A DNA stretch of 64,000 nt, taken from NCBI RefSeq assembly GCF_043633585.1, contig NZ_CP141832.1, positions 806,001 through 870,000 on the forward strand, in the 5' to 3' direction. The notes beneath the pieces were generated by a model, which searched no databases, had not been told where the DNA came from, and saw only the letters and a list, made by a program, of their open reading frames with translations. Made by a program: the position numbers and the translations under genes. Every line of letters begins with the position of its first letter. Position 1 is the first letter of the stretch. The DNA comes from Lacrimispora sinapis (lineage in GTDB: Bacteria > Bacillota > Clostridia > Lachnospirales > Lachnospiraceae). Positions 1 to 7,342 of this stretch are shown here, piece after piece.

Positions 1-1
1 G

Positions 2-718
2 AAAAAAGAAAAGCGGACCTTGATTGATGAAATGTTAAGAAGATTTCAGCTTACCGGACTGGAAAAACGAATTCCGTCCCAGCTTTCGGGCGGGCAGCAG
101 CAGCGGGCAGCGCTGGCACGTATGCTGCTGAGCACACCCGAAGTGATTCTGCTGGACGAACCGTTTTCCGCACTGGATGGATTTTTAAAGGATATTTTGA
201 AGACGGATATGCTTGCGTTTATCAAAGAGTATGGAAAAGATGTGCTGATGGTATCTCATTCCAGAGATGAGATCTATCAATTTTGTGACCGAATGGCAAT
301 AATTGCAGAAGGAAAGAGCCTGTTAAACGGAAGGACAAAGGAGATCTTTAAAAAGCCGGGGATATTGGAGGCAGCAAAGCTGACCGGCTGCAAAAACATC
401 TCTTCCGTGGAACGGATCAGTGACCATGAACTCTATGCAAAGGACTGGAACATAAAGCTGAGGACCGAAGAAACGATAGGAGATTCGATTCGATACCTGG
501 GAATCAGGGGACATCATCTGATCCCGGCAGAACAGCCGGGGGAAAATGTGATGAAGGTCCGGTTATTGGGAGTGACGGATATGGCCTTTGAACGGCAGGT
601 CCTTTTCCAAAATGCAGAAGCAGAATCTTCCGGAAGGATTTGGATGTATCAGGATAGAAAGGAAAGTATTCCATTATTTATACAGTTTCCGAAAGAAGAA
701 ATTTTGCTTTTGTCTTAA
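2..718 (+). CDS. modC: Molybdate ABC transporter ATP-binding protein ModC, 3' part
   Basis: The reading frame is open at the left edge, so the start and the Walker A region lie outside the window. About 238 residues are visible. They hold the ABC signature LSGGQQQRAALAR, Walker B VILLDEP with the D-loop SALD, and the H-loop MVSH. The C-terminal ~110 residues form the regulatory extension typical of ModC/CysA-type ATPases. Proteins of this family energise import of an oxyanion. The molybdate assignment rests on the Mop gene directly downstream and on the nif operon, which needs Mo. Another oxyanion (tungstate, sulfate) is not excluded from this fragment alone. Confidence 0.8.
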   Translation, partial: KKEKRTLIDEMLRRFQLTGLEKRIPSQLSGGQQQRAALARMLLSTPEVILLDEPFSALDGFLKDILKTDMLAFIKEYGKDVLMVSHSRDEIYQFCDRMAIIAEGKSLLNGRTKEIFKKPGILEAAKLTGCKNISSVERISDHELYAKDWNIKLRTEETIGDSIRYLGIRGHHLIPAEQPGENVMKVRLLGVTDMAFERQVLFQNAEAESSGRIWMYQDRKESIPLFIQFPKEEILLLS

Positions 719-820
719 TTTTATTAGTATTTACACAAATAGATTGACAAAACAACTTGAATTGATTACCATGTGTCAAAAGAAGTTAAGATCTGTTGGT
801 TGTATTCAAAGGAGAGGAAT

Positions 821-827
821 GGAGGAG
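821..827 (+). promoter_or_regulatory. Ribosome binding site of mop
   Basis: GGAGGAG lies 9 nt before the ATG at 837 and decides the start. An in-frame extension reaching back into modC has no comparable site. Confidence 0.7.
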
Positions 828-836
828 ACAATACAT

Positions 837-1046
837 ATGAGGCTTAGTGCAAGAAATCAGTTAAAGGGAAAAGTGGTAGGAATAGAACCGGGAGCAGTCA
901 ATGCCATGGTAACCATGGACGTGGGAGGCGGAAACATTATTTCTGCCACGGTATCCATGGCGGCAGTAAAGGATCTGGAACTGGAAGTAGGAAAAGATGC
1001 GTATGCGATTATAAAAGCAACTTCCGTTATGGTAGGAGTGAACTGA
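837..1046 (+). CDS. mop: Molybdenum-pterin/molybdate-binding protein, Mop (TOBE) type
   Basis: A 69-residue protein consisting of a single Mop/TOBE domain: the N-terminal SARNQLKG motif, then VNAMVTMDVGGG and the closing KATSVMVGV. This is the standard length for clostridial molbindins, which assemble into oligomers that bind several molybdate ions and buffer the intracellular Mo pool. It sits between modC and the nitrogenase operon, consistent with Mo supply for FeMo-cofactor. The start at 837 is chosen from the ribosome binding site; the same frame is open upstream into modC, but that part looks non-coding. Confidence 0.88.
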   Translation: MRLSARNQLKGKVVGIEPGAVNAMVTMDVGGGNIISATVSMAAVKDLELEVGKDAYAIIKATSVMVGVN

Positions 1047-1056
1047 GGTACAAAAG

Positions 1057-1083
1057 AAAGAGCTGGTGATCCCGCTCTTTTTT
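1057..1083 (+). terminator. Intrinsic terminator after mop
   Basis: The stem AAAGAGC (1057-1063) pairs with GCTCTTT (1074-1080) around a 10-nt loop and is followed by further T residues. It separates the Mo-uptake unit from the nif operon. Confidence 0.75.
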
Positions 1084-1158
1084 GCAGTTATAGATCAAAA
1101 ATGGAATGTAATACAAAATATAAAAAGAATTAGACTGTAATTTGTGCATAGTGCTGTA

Positions 1159-1187
1159 TTGAATTCAGGAATTAAAACAGATATAGT
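1159..1187 (+). promoter_or_regulatory. Predicted sigma-A promoter of the nif operon
   Basis: -35 TTGAAT (1159-1164), a 17-nt spacer, and -10 TATAGT (1182-1187). The predicted transcription start near 1194 coincides with the first hairpin of the leader. No sigma-54 type -24/-12 element (GG-N10-GC) was seen upstream of nifH. Confidence 0.55.
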
Positions 1188-1190
1188 TAT

Positions 1191-1256
1191 AGCAACCTAA
1201 GTGGTCGACAAAACTTAGTTACTTTTTCATTTTCTATTCACGAAGAGGTGGAATGG
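1191..1256 (+). promoter_or_regulatory. nif leader: two tandem hairpins, the second overlapping the terminator
   Basis: Hairpin 1 (about 1191-1223) pairs AACCTAAGT with ACTTAGTT around a 10-nt loop, with one bulged C. Hairpin 2 (1234-1256) pairs CTATTCAC with GTGGAATGG around the six-base loop GAAGAG (1242-1247), with one bulge. Its 3' arm is the 5' arm of the downstream terminator, so the two structures exclude each other. This is the usual architecture of an antitermination switch. It resembles the two-hairpin hexaloop targets of ANTAR-domain proteins, but the first loop is not six bases and the second loop starts with G rather than the usual A. No ANTAR gene lies in this window. Confidence 0.6.
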
Positions 1257-1293
1257 CAGGATACCCAATGTATCCGCCTTCTGCCTCTTTTTT
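1243..1293 (+). terminator. Conditional terminator in the nifH leader
   Basis: The 5' arm AGAGGTGGAA...GGATAC pairs with the 3' arm GTATCC...TTCTGCCTCT with small internal loops, and is followed by T residues 1288-1293. It ends 7 nt before the nifH ribosome binding site, so it would stop transcription of the whole operon unless it is prevented from forming. Confidence 0.75.
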
Positions 1294-1312
1294 CATGTAA
1301 GGAGGAATTGTT

Positions 1313-2131
1313 ATGAGACAGGTTGCAATCTATGGAAAAGGCGGTATCGGTAAATCTACAACAACGCAGAATCTGACAGCAGGTCTTGCAGAAATGGGCA
1401 AGCATATCATGATTGTAGGGTGTGATCCTAAAGCGGATTCTACCAGACTGGTGCTTGGAGGTCTGGCACAGAAGACGGTTCTTGATACCCTTCGTGACGA
1501 AGGCGATGACATTGAACTGGATGCAGTTATGAAAGAAGGCTATGGCGGGATCAAGGGCGTGGAATCCGGCGGACCTGAGCCTGGAGTAGGCTGTGCAGGC
1601 AGAGGAATTATCACTTCTATTAACCTGCTGGAACAGCTTGGTGCCTATACCGATGATCTGGATTATGTATTTTATGATGTATTGGGCGACGTTGTCTGCG
1701 GCGGATTTGCAATGCCTATCCGGGAAGGCAAGGCCCAGGAAATCTATATCGTATGTTCCGGGGAAATGATGGCCTTGTATGCGGCAAATAATATTTCTAA
1801 AGGTATTTACAAGTATGCAAAAACAGGGGGGGTAAGACTGGGCGGTCTGATCTGTAATTCCAGAAAGGTAGATAAGGAGCAGGATCTGGTTGAAGCCGTA
1901 GCAGCAAAAATCGGAACTCAGATGATTTATTTTGTACCTCGTGACAATGCGGTTCAGAGGGCAGAAATCAGAAAGAGAACTGTAATTGATTTTTCGCCGG
2001 AGGAGGCTCAGGCAAATGAATATCGTACATTGGCAAGAAAAGTGGATTCCAATGAAATGTTTGTGATTCCCAATCCAATGAAAATTGATGAACTGGAAGA
2101 GATCCTGATGGAATATGGACTCATGGAATAA
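1313..2131 (+). CDS. nifH: Nitrogenase iron protein NifH
   Basis: A 272-residue dinitrogenase reductase. It is an ATP-hydrolysing homodimer that passes electrons from a bridging [4Fe-4S] cluster to the MoFe protein, and it also acts in cofactor maturation. Visible features are the P-loop GKGGIGKST (residues 8-16), the cluster ligands C94 (GCAGRG) and C129 (DVVCGGF), and Arg97 in GCAGRG, the residue ADP-ribosylated by DraT in some diazotrophs. The start has AGGAGG at about 1300-1305. First gene of the operon, preceded by a conditional terminator and followed within 26 nt by the two nifI genes. Confidence 0.98.
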   Translation: MRQVAIYGKGGIGKSTTTQNLTAGLAEMGKHIMIVGCDPKADSTRLVLGGLAQKTVLDTLRDEGDDIELDAVMKEGYGGIKGVESGGPEPGVGCAGRGIITSINLLEQLGAYTDDLDYVFYDVLGDVVCGGFAMPIREGKAQEIYIVCSGEMMALYAANNISKGIYKYAKTGGVRLGGLICNSRKVDKEQDLVEAVAAKIGTQMIYFVPRDNAVQRAEIRKRTVIDFSPEEAQANEYRTLARKVDSNEMFVIPNPMKIDELEEILMEYGLME

Positions 2132-2157
2132 GTGGGATTGAGAAAGGGGAAGTTGTT

Positions 2158-2481
2158 ATGGTATTGGTGAGAGCGATCATTCGGCCGGAAAAGGCGGATT
2201 ATGTTATGAAAGAAGCTGCGGAGGCAGGGTTTCAGGCAGTGACCAAAATGGATGTTTATGGACGCGGCAAGCAAAAAGGAATCACCGTAGGAGAAATCCA
2301 TTACGACGAGATTCCAAAAGAAATGCTTTTATTTTTCTGCAACGATGAGGACAAAGATGATCTGGTAAGGGTAATATTAAGAACCGCCAGAACCGGGGAT
2401 GGCAATTACGGGGATGGCCGTATCTTTATCTCTCCCATGGAGGAAGCATATACCATCAGCACCGGAAAGAAGGGGCTTTAA
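2158..2481 (+). CDS. nifI1: Nitrogen regulatory PII-like protein NifI1
   Basis: A 107-residue GlnB-family protein with the PII core (VRAIIRPEKAD), a T-loop region around YGRGKQKGITVGE, and the C-terminal TGDGNYGDGRIFI nucleotide-binding stretch. In archaea and clostridia NifI1 and NifI2 form a complex that binds and inhibits the MoFe protein under nitrogen sufficiency, with relief by 2-oxoglutarate. Its place between nifH and nifD, next to nifI2, separates it from housekeeping GlnB. AAAGGGGA precedes the ATG. Confidence 0.93.
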   Translation: MVLVRAIIRPEKADYVMKEAAEAGFQAVTKMDVYGRGKQKGITVGEIHYDEIPKEMLLFFCNDEDKDDLVRVILRTARTGDGNYGDGRIFISPMEEAYTISTGKKGL

Positions 2482-2513
2482 GGCAAGGCTTTTGAAAGAA
2501 AGGAGTGATTATA

Positions 2514-2897
2514 ATGAAAGAGGTAATGGCATTTATCCGTGTCAATAAAATCAATCCCACGAAAAAGGCCTTGGCGGAAGGGGGATTTCCTGCATTTACC
2601 TGCAGATCCGTACTGGGCAGGGGAAAAAAACAGATTGATCCGGAGCTGCTGACCCTGGTTCTGGAGAATGGAGAACTTCCTATGTCTTTGAAAGGAGAGC
2701 ATTTGTCAGAATCCTACCGGTGGATACCAAAACGGCTGGTGACCTTGGTTGTGGAAGATGAACAGGTAAAAGACGTTGTGGATATTTTGATCAAAACGAA
2801 CCAAACGGGCAATCCGGGCGACGGGAAAATATTTGTGCTTCCGATTTATGAAGCTTATACCGTGAGAAGCGGAGAGCATACGATAGACGCTTATTGA
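2514..2897 (+). CDS. nifI2: Nitrogen regulatory PII-like protein NifI2
   Basis: A 127-residue second PII-like protein, partner of NifI1 in post-translational inhibition of dinitrogenase. It keeps the PII N-terminus (KEVMAFIRVNKINP), a longer T-loop region following SVLGRGKKQ, and the closing TGNPGDGKIFVLP element. AGGAG at 2501-2505 sits 8 nt before the ATG at 2514, so that ATG is preferred over the in-frame GTG at 2505, which overlaps the Shine-Dalgarno sequence itself. Confidence 0.92.
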   Translation: MKEVMAFIRVNKINPTKKALAEGGFPAFTCRSVLGRGKKQIDPELLTLVLENGELPMSLKGEHLSESYRWIPKRLVTLVVEDEQVKDVVDILIKTNQTGNPGDGKIFVLPIYEAYTVRSGEHTIDAY

Positions 2898-2911
2898 TGG
2901 GAGGGAAGGCT

Positions 2912-4510
2912 ATGGCAAAAGAGAGAGATCTATTACTGGATAAGTATTCATCCAGAGTATTTAAAAACAGGAAAAGTCATATAACACAGCTGGAATTTGG
3001 GGAGAAACCGGATGAGATTGCTGCTAATAACAGAGCAATACCAGGAATCATAACCGCAAGAGGCTGCTGTTATGCAGGCTGCAAGGGTGTTGTGATAGGA
3101 CCGATGAAGGATTCTGTGGTCATCACCCACGGACCAATCGGGTGTGCATTTTATACCTGGGGAACGAGAAGAAACAAAGCAAAGCCTTCCTATGAAGGAG
3201 AACCCAATTTTGTTCCCTATTCGTTCTGCACCGATATGAGGGCGCCGGATATCGTGTTCGGAGGAGAGAAAAAGCTGGAAGAAGGAATTGATGACATCAT
3301 GCGGCTGTTCAATCCTAAATGTATTTTTATCTGTTCCACCTGTCCCATTGGTCTCATTGGCGACGACGTACAGGCCGTAGCAAGAAGGGTAGAAGAAAAG
3401 TACGGGATTACCGCAATTGGTTATTCCTGCGAAGGATATAAGGGGGTATCCCAATCCGCAGGCCACCATATTGCCAATAATGGCCTGATGCGCTACGTGA
3501 TCGGAAAAGGGGAAGAAGCACCAAAGGCCAAATACAGTGTCAACTTGCTGGGAGAGTATAACATTGGGGGTGACGGCTGGGAACAGGTTCGGATTTTAAA
3601 GAAGATCGGTTATGAAGTGGTTTCTGTATTTACCGGTGATGGTTCGTATGAGACCGTTAAAAATTCCCATCTGGCAGATTTGAATCTGGTCATGTGCCAC
3701 CGGTCCATCAATTACATAGCGGAAATGATGAAGACAAAATATGGAGTCGACTGGATCAAGGTCAATTTCATCGGAGTGGGAGGAACCTGCAAATCCCTTC
3801 GGATGATAGCAAAGTATTTCAATGACCCGGAGCTTATAAAAAGGACGGAGGAAGTAATTGCAGAAGAGTTGGCGGAAATTAATGAGGATATGGAATACTA
3901 CAAATCCAAATTAAAAGGGAAGACTGCCGGTATCTTTGTAGGAGGTTCCAGGTCCCATCATTACCAGATGCTTTTAAAGGATTTTGGCATGGAAACCACC
4001 ATTGCAGGCTATGAGTTTGCTCATCGGGACGATTATGAAGGACGGGAGATCATCCCTCAGATTAAGGCAGATGCGGATTCTAAAAATATTGAAGAAATAA
4101 CGGTGCAGCGGGAGCCCGGCTATGAAGACCGTTACTCGGAAGAAGAGCTGAAAAAGATGCGGGAGGAAGGAATCGAGCTGGATACATATGACGGTATGAT
4201 AAAAGATATGAACAAGGGCAATATGGTAGTAGATGACTACAATCTGTTTGAGACAGACCAGCTGATTGAGGAATACAAACCAGATATATTCTTTTCCGGC
4301 ATCAAAGATAAATACGCCATACAGCATGGGGGAGTGGTATCCCGTCAGATGCATTCATACGATTATTCCGGCCCTTATGCAGGTTTCCGCGGAGCGGTGA
4401 TCTTTGGAAGAGATGTTGCTATGAGTCTTTATACCAATGCCTGGGCGCTGGTGAAACCGCCGTGGAAAACCACGCCTATGATTGAAGGAACCTTAGGAGG
4501 TGTAGGCTAA
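2912..4510 (+). CDS. nifD: Nitrogenase MoFe protein alpha chain NifD
   Basis: A 532-residue subunit carrying FeMo-cofactor and half of each P-cluster. P-cluster ligands by alignment are C52 (RGCCYAG), C78 (GPIGCAF) and C144 (CSTCPIG). FeMo-co ligands are C262 (VMCHRS) and H481 (MHSYDYSG). Residues ~385-435 form a charged insertion absent from Azotobacter-type NifD but known from Clostridium pasteurianum. Start: GGAGGG at about 2899-2905 supports ATG 2912; TTG 2894 and ATG 2897 overlap the end of nifI2 and the ribosome site. The stop overlaps the nifK start by one base, so translation is probably coupled. Confidence 0.98.
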   Translation: MAKERDLLLDKYSSRVFKNRKSHITQLEFGEKPDEIAANNRAIPGIITARGCCYAGCKGVVIGPMKDSVVITHGPIGCAFYTWGTRRNKAKPSYEGEPNFVPYSFCTDMRAPDIVFGGEKKLEEGIDDIMRLFNPKCIFICSTCPIGLIGDDVQAVARRVEEKYGITAIGYSCEGYKGVSQSAGHHIANNGLMRYVIGKGEEAPKAKYSVNLLGEYNIGGDGWEQVRILKKIGYEVVSVFTGDGSYETVKNSHLADLNLVMCHRSINYIAEMMKTKYGVDWIKVNFIGVGGTCKSLRMIAKYFNDPELIKRTEEVIAEELAEINEDMEYYKSKLKGKTAGIFVGGSRSHHYQMLLKDFGMETTIAGYEFAHRDDYEGREIIPQIKADADSKNIEEITVQREPGYEDRYSEEELKKMREEGIELDTYDGMIKDMNKGNMVVDDYNLFETDQLIEEYKPDIFFSGIKDKYAIQHGGVVSRQMHSYDYSGPYAGFRGAVIFGRDVAMSLYTNAWALVKPPWKTTPMIEGTLGGVG

Positions 4511-5883
4511 TGCTTGAATTGACCCCAAAAGAAATTATGGAAAAACGCCATATGACAATCAATCCCTGTAAAACGTGTGAGCCGGTAGGAGCCATGTTCT
4601 GTGCCCTTGGTGCAGAAAAGTGCATGCCTCATTCCCATGGTTCCCAGGGCTGCTGTTCCTATCACAGAACGGTGCTTAGCCGGCATTTTAAGGAACCGGC
4701 CATTGCTTCCAGCAGTTCCTTTACGGAAGGTGCATCCGTATTTGGAGGGCGCAGCAACATCACGACAGCTATGAAAAATGTATTTGATATCTATAATCCG
4801 GATATCATGGCCATTCACAGCACCTGTCTTTCGGAAACCATCGGAGATGATGTGAATTCCTACATTATGGATATGGAGATTCCCGAAGGCAAGACGGTTT
4901 TGTTTGCCAGCACGCCTTCCTATGAAGGCTCCCATATTCAAGGGTTTTCTAATATGATGATCGGTTTTATGAAGTATATGACCAAAAAAAGTGGAAAGCC
5001 AAACGGGAAGGCAGCGATCTTCCCGGGCTGGGTCAATCCAGGAGATGACCGGGAATTAAAAAGGATCGCCGGATTGATGGGGGCAAAGTATATTTATTTC
5101 CCAGATCATGACGGTACCTTGGATCACCCCATGGATGGCAAGAATGAATATTTCCACAGCCATGCAGGAACGTCTGCAGAGGATATAAAGGCTCTTGGGG
5201 ATTGCGAAACGCTGATTTCCATGGGAACCTACTGCACTCTGGAGCCTTCCGAGTATATGAAAAAGGAATATAAAATCCCATTTGCCAACATTCCGGTTCC
5301 GGTAGGGGTAAAGCTGACGGATCAATATCTTATGGAGCTGCAGAAATTCACAAAGAATGAGGTTCCAAAGGTACTGGAAGACGAAAGAGGCAGACTGGTG
5401 GATTTAATGTTAGATGCACATCAGTATGTATATAAGAAGAAAGTCGCCATTTATGGAGACCCGGATATCGTATATGGATTTACTTCTCTGTGTCTGGAAC
5501 TTGGAATGAGTCCCAAATACATCATCACCGGGACGCCCAAAGAACGGTGGGAGCGGGAAATCAAAGAGCTGATGGATCAGTACGGAGTCGATGAAAGCGA
5601 ATATGTGGTCAAAGCGGATACGGATTTATTTTATCTTCACCAGTTGATTAAAAACGAAACGGTAGATCTGCTCCTTGGGTCCAGCTATGGAAAGCAGATT
5701 GCAAAGGCCGAGGATATTCCTATGGTACGAATGGGATTTCCGGTACTGGACCGGTATGGGAACCCCATACAGGCAACGGTGGGCTATGCCGGAGGAATCC
5801 GGTATGTGGAGAAAATCGTAGATGCAATGATGGACCGTCAGGACCGGGATGCGGCAGATGAAGATTTTGATGTAGTGATGTAA
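4510..5883 (+). CDS. nifK: Nitrogenase MoFe protein beta chain NifK
   Basis: A 457-residue beta subunit of the MoFe heterotetramer. Its P-cluster ligands are C23 (KTCEPVG), C48 (GSQGCCSY) and C106 (HSTCLSETIGDD). Each is offset by 47 from the Azotobacter numbering, which shows that the N-terminus is about 47 residues shorter, as in C. pasteurianum. The loss of this N-terminal arm goes with the insertion in NifD. It starts one base inside nifD and has no clear ribosome site of its own, so coupling to nifD is likely. A 9-bp hairpin follows at 5902. Confidence 0.98.
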   Translation: MLELTPKEIMEKRHMTINPCKTCEPVGAMFCALGAEKCMPHSHGSQGCCSYHRTVLSRHFKEPAIASSSSFTEGASVFGGRSNITTAMKNVFDIYNPDIMAIHSTCLSETIGDDVNSYIMDMEIPEGKTVLFASTPSYEGSHIQGFSNMMIGFMKYMTKKSGKPNGKAAIFPGWVNPGDDRELKRIAGLMGAKYIYFPDHDGTLDHPMDGKNEYFHSHAGTSAEDIKALGDCETLISMGTYCTLEPSEYMKKEYKIPFANIPVPVGVKLTDQYLMELQKFTKNEVPKVLEDERGRLVDLMLDAHQYVYKKKVAIYGDPDIVYGFTSLCLELGMSPKYIITGTPKERWEREIKELMDQYGVDESEYVVKADTDLFYLHQLIKNETVDLLLGSSYGKQIAKAEDIPMVRMGFPVLDRYGNPIQATVGYAGGIRYVEKIVDAMMDRQDRDAADEDFDVVM

Positions 5884-5901
5884 CTCAGAGAACAAAGGAA
5901 C

Positions 5902-5940
5902 CAGGGAGGGAGCCGCACCCTCCCTGTTGTTGTATTTTTT
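5902..5940 (+). terminator. Strong intercistronic hairpin between nifK and nifE
   Basis: A perfect 9-bp stem CAGGGAGGG/CCCTCCCTG (5902-5910 with 5918-5926) with a 7-nt loop, followed by a T-rich stretch ending in six T. It could partially terminate transcription or protect the 3' end of the nifHDK message. Either would give more structural protein than assembly protein. The T tract starts several bases after the stem, so termination is probably incomplete. Confidence 0.6.
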
Positions 5941-5968
5941 CAGGGTGGTATTTGAAAGGAGCATGGTC

Positions 5969-7324
5969 ATGGAAACGGAAAACAACAACAAAAATATTTT
6001 GGAAGCCAGAAAAAGTTCCATTGTAATAAAAGACAGCTGCAGCGGTGCCAAAGGCGGAATCTGCTGTGACAGTAACAGTGTATCCGGTTCCGTGTCTCAG
6101 AGAGCCTGTGTATACTGCGGAGCCAGGGTTGTTTTAAACCCCATAACCGATGCATACCATATCGTCCATGGTCCCATTGGCTGTTCCAGCTACACCTGGG
6201 ATATCAGAGGGTCCCTGACCAGCGGGGAAGATATTTACCGAAACAGCTTTTCCACGGATTTACAGGAAACGGATATTATTTTCGGAGGAATAAATAAGCT
6301 GGAAGCAGCCGTGGATGAGCTGATGGAAAAAGAAGAGAATGTAAAACTGATCTTTATCTATGCCACCTGCATCGTAGGGGTGATCGGAGATGATGTGGAA
6401 GCGTTATGCAAAATCAAATCCAATCAGTATGGCATACCCGTAATTCCAGTCAAATCCCCTGGGTTTTCCGGCAATAAATCCACCGGATACCGTATGGCAT
6501 GTGACGCCATTATGAACGTTCTTCTTCCATATAAAAGTGAGCAAAAGAAAAAAGCCATCAACATATTAGGAGATTTTAATCTGGCTGGGGAGATGTGGAT
6601 CATCAAAAACTATTTAAAAGAAATCGGGATTGATGTGATCTCCGGTTTTACGGGAGATACCTGTTATGAGGATATGATCGAAGCTCCAAAAGCAGCCTTA
6701 AATATTGTCCAGTGTGCAGGGTCCAGCACCTATCTGGCAAACCGCATGGAGGAGGAATTTGGAATTCCATTTATCAAGGTCAGCTTTTTTGGAATTGAAG
6801 ATACCACCTCATCCCTGATCCGAGTGGCAGAAGCTCTTGAGGACGAAGAGGCAAGGGCGAAGGCGGTGGAGTTCTGTTCCAGGAAGCAAGCAGAGCTGAA
6901 GGAATTTTTAGACCGGTACCGGAAAAATCTGGAAGGAAAAAAAGCAGCTATTTATGTGGGCGGAGGCTTTAAGGCCATTTCCCTCATCCGCCAGTTTAAA
7001 GCCATGGGAATCGAAACTGTGGTGGTTGGGACACAGACCGGAAAGAAGGAAGATTATGAGATAATAGAAAGTCTGGTGGAGCCGGAAACCATCATCCTTG
7101 ACGATGCCAACCCGGCGGAGCTAGAGACATTTATGAGAGAAAAAGGGGCTCATATTCTGGTGGGAGGAGTAAAGGAAAGACCTCTGGCCTATAAATTAGG
7201 GATTGCCTTTTGCGATCATAACCACGAAAGAAAGTTCCCGTTGGCCGGCTTTGAAGGGGTCTATCACTTCACCATGGAGATCAATAGAAGCATCAACAGT
7301 CCGGTATGGGACTATGCAGGCTGA
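5969..7324 (+). CDS. nifE: FeMo-cofactor biosynthesis scaffold NifE
   Basis: A 451-residue NifD paralogue. With NifN it forms the NifEN scaffold on which the NifB product is matured with molybdenum and homocitrate. It keeps the cluster-binding cysteines of the family in VYCGARVV, HGPIGCSSYTW and YATCIVGVIGDD. The start at 5969 is preferred because AAAGGAG (5955-5961) is 7 nt upstream; ATG 5963 would be too close. It is the first gene after the intercistronic hairpin and 18 nt from nifN-B. Confidence 0.96.
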   Translation: METENNNKNILEARKSSIVIKDSCSGAKGGICCDSNSVSGSVSQRACVYCGARVVLNPITDAYHIVHGPIGCSSYTWDIRGSLTSGEDIYRNSFSTDLQETDIIFGGINKLEAAVDELMEKEENVKLIFIYATCIVGVIGDDVEALCKIKSNQYGIPVIPVKSPGFSGNKSTGYRMACDAIMNVLLPYKSEQKKKAINILGDFNLAGEMWIIKNYLKEIGIDVISGFTGDTCYEDMIEAPKAALNIVQCAGSSTYLANRMEEEFGIPFIKVSFFGIEDTTSSLIRVAEALEDEEARAKAVEFCSRKQAELKEFLDRYRKNLEGKKAAIYVGGGFKAISLIRQFKAMGIETVVVGTQTGKKEDYEIIESLVEPETIILDDANPAELETFMREKGAHILVGGVKERPLAYKLGIAFCDHNHERKFPLAGFEGVYHFTMEINRSINSPVWDYAG

Positions 7325-7342
7325 CAGAAAGGCGGAATGACA

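Noticed and set aside
588..836. N-terminal extension of the mop frame into modC
   Set aside because: It overlaps modC in another frame, has no ribosome site, and the Mop domain is complete from ATG 837.
1084..1158. sigma-54 promoter upstream of nifH
   Set aside because: No GG-N10-GC -24/-12 pair found; a sigma-A type promoter and antitermination leader explain the region better.
2948..3469. 173-codon minus-strand frame inside nifD
   Set aside because: Antisense shadow of a well-conserved gene; composition and content show no protein family.
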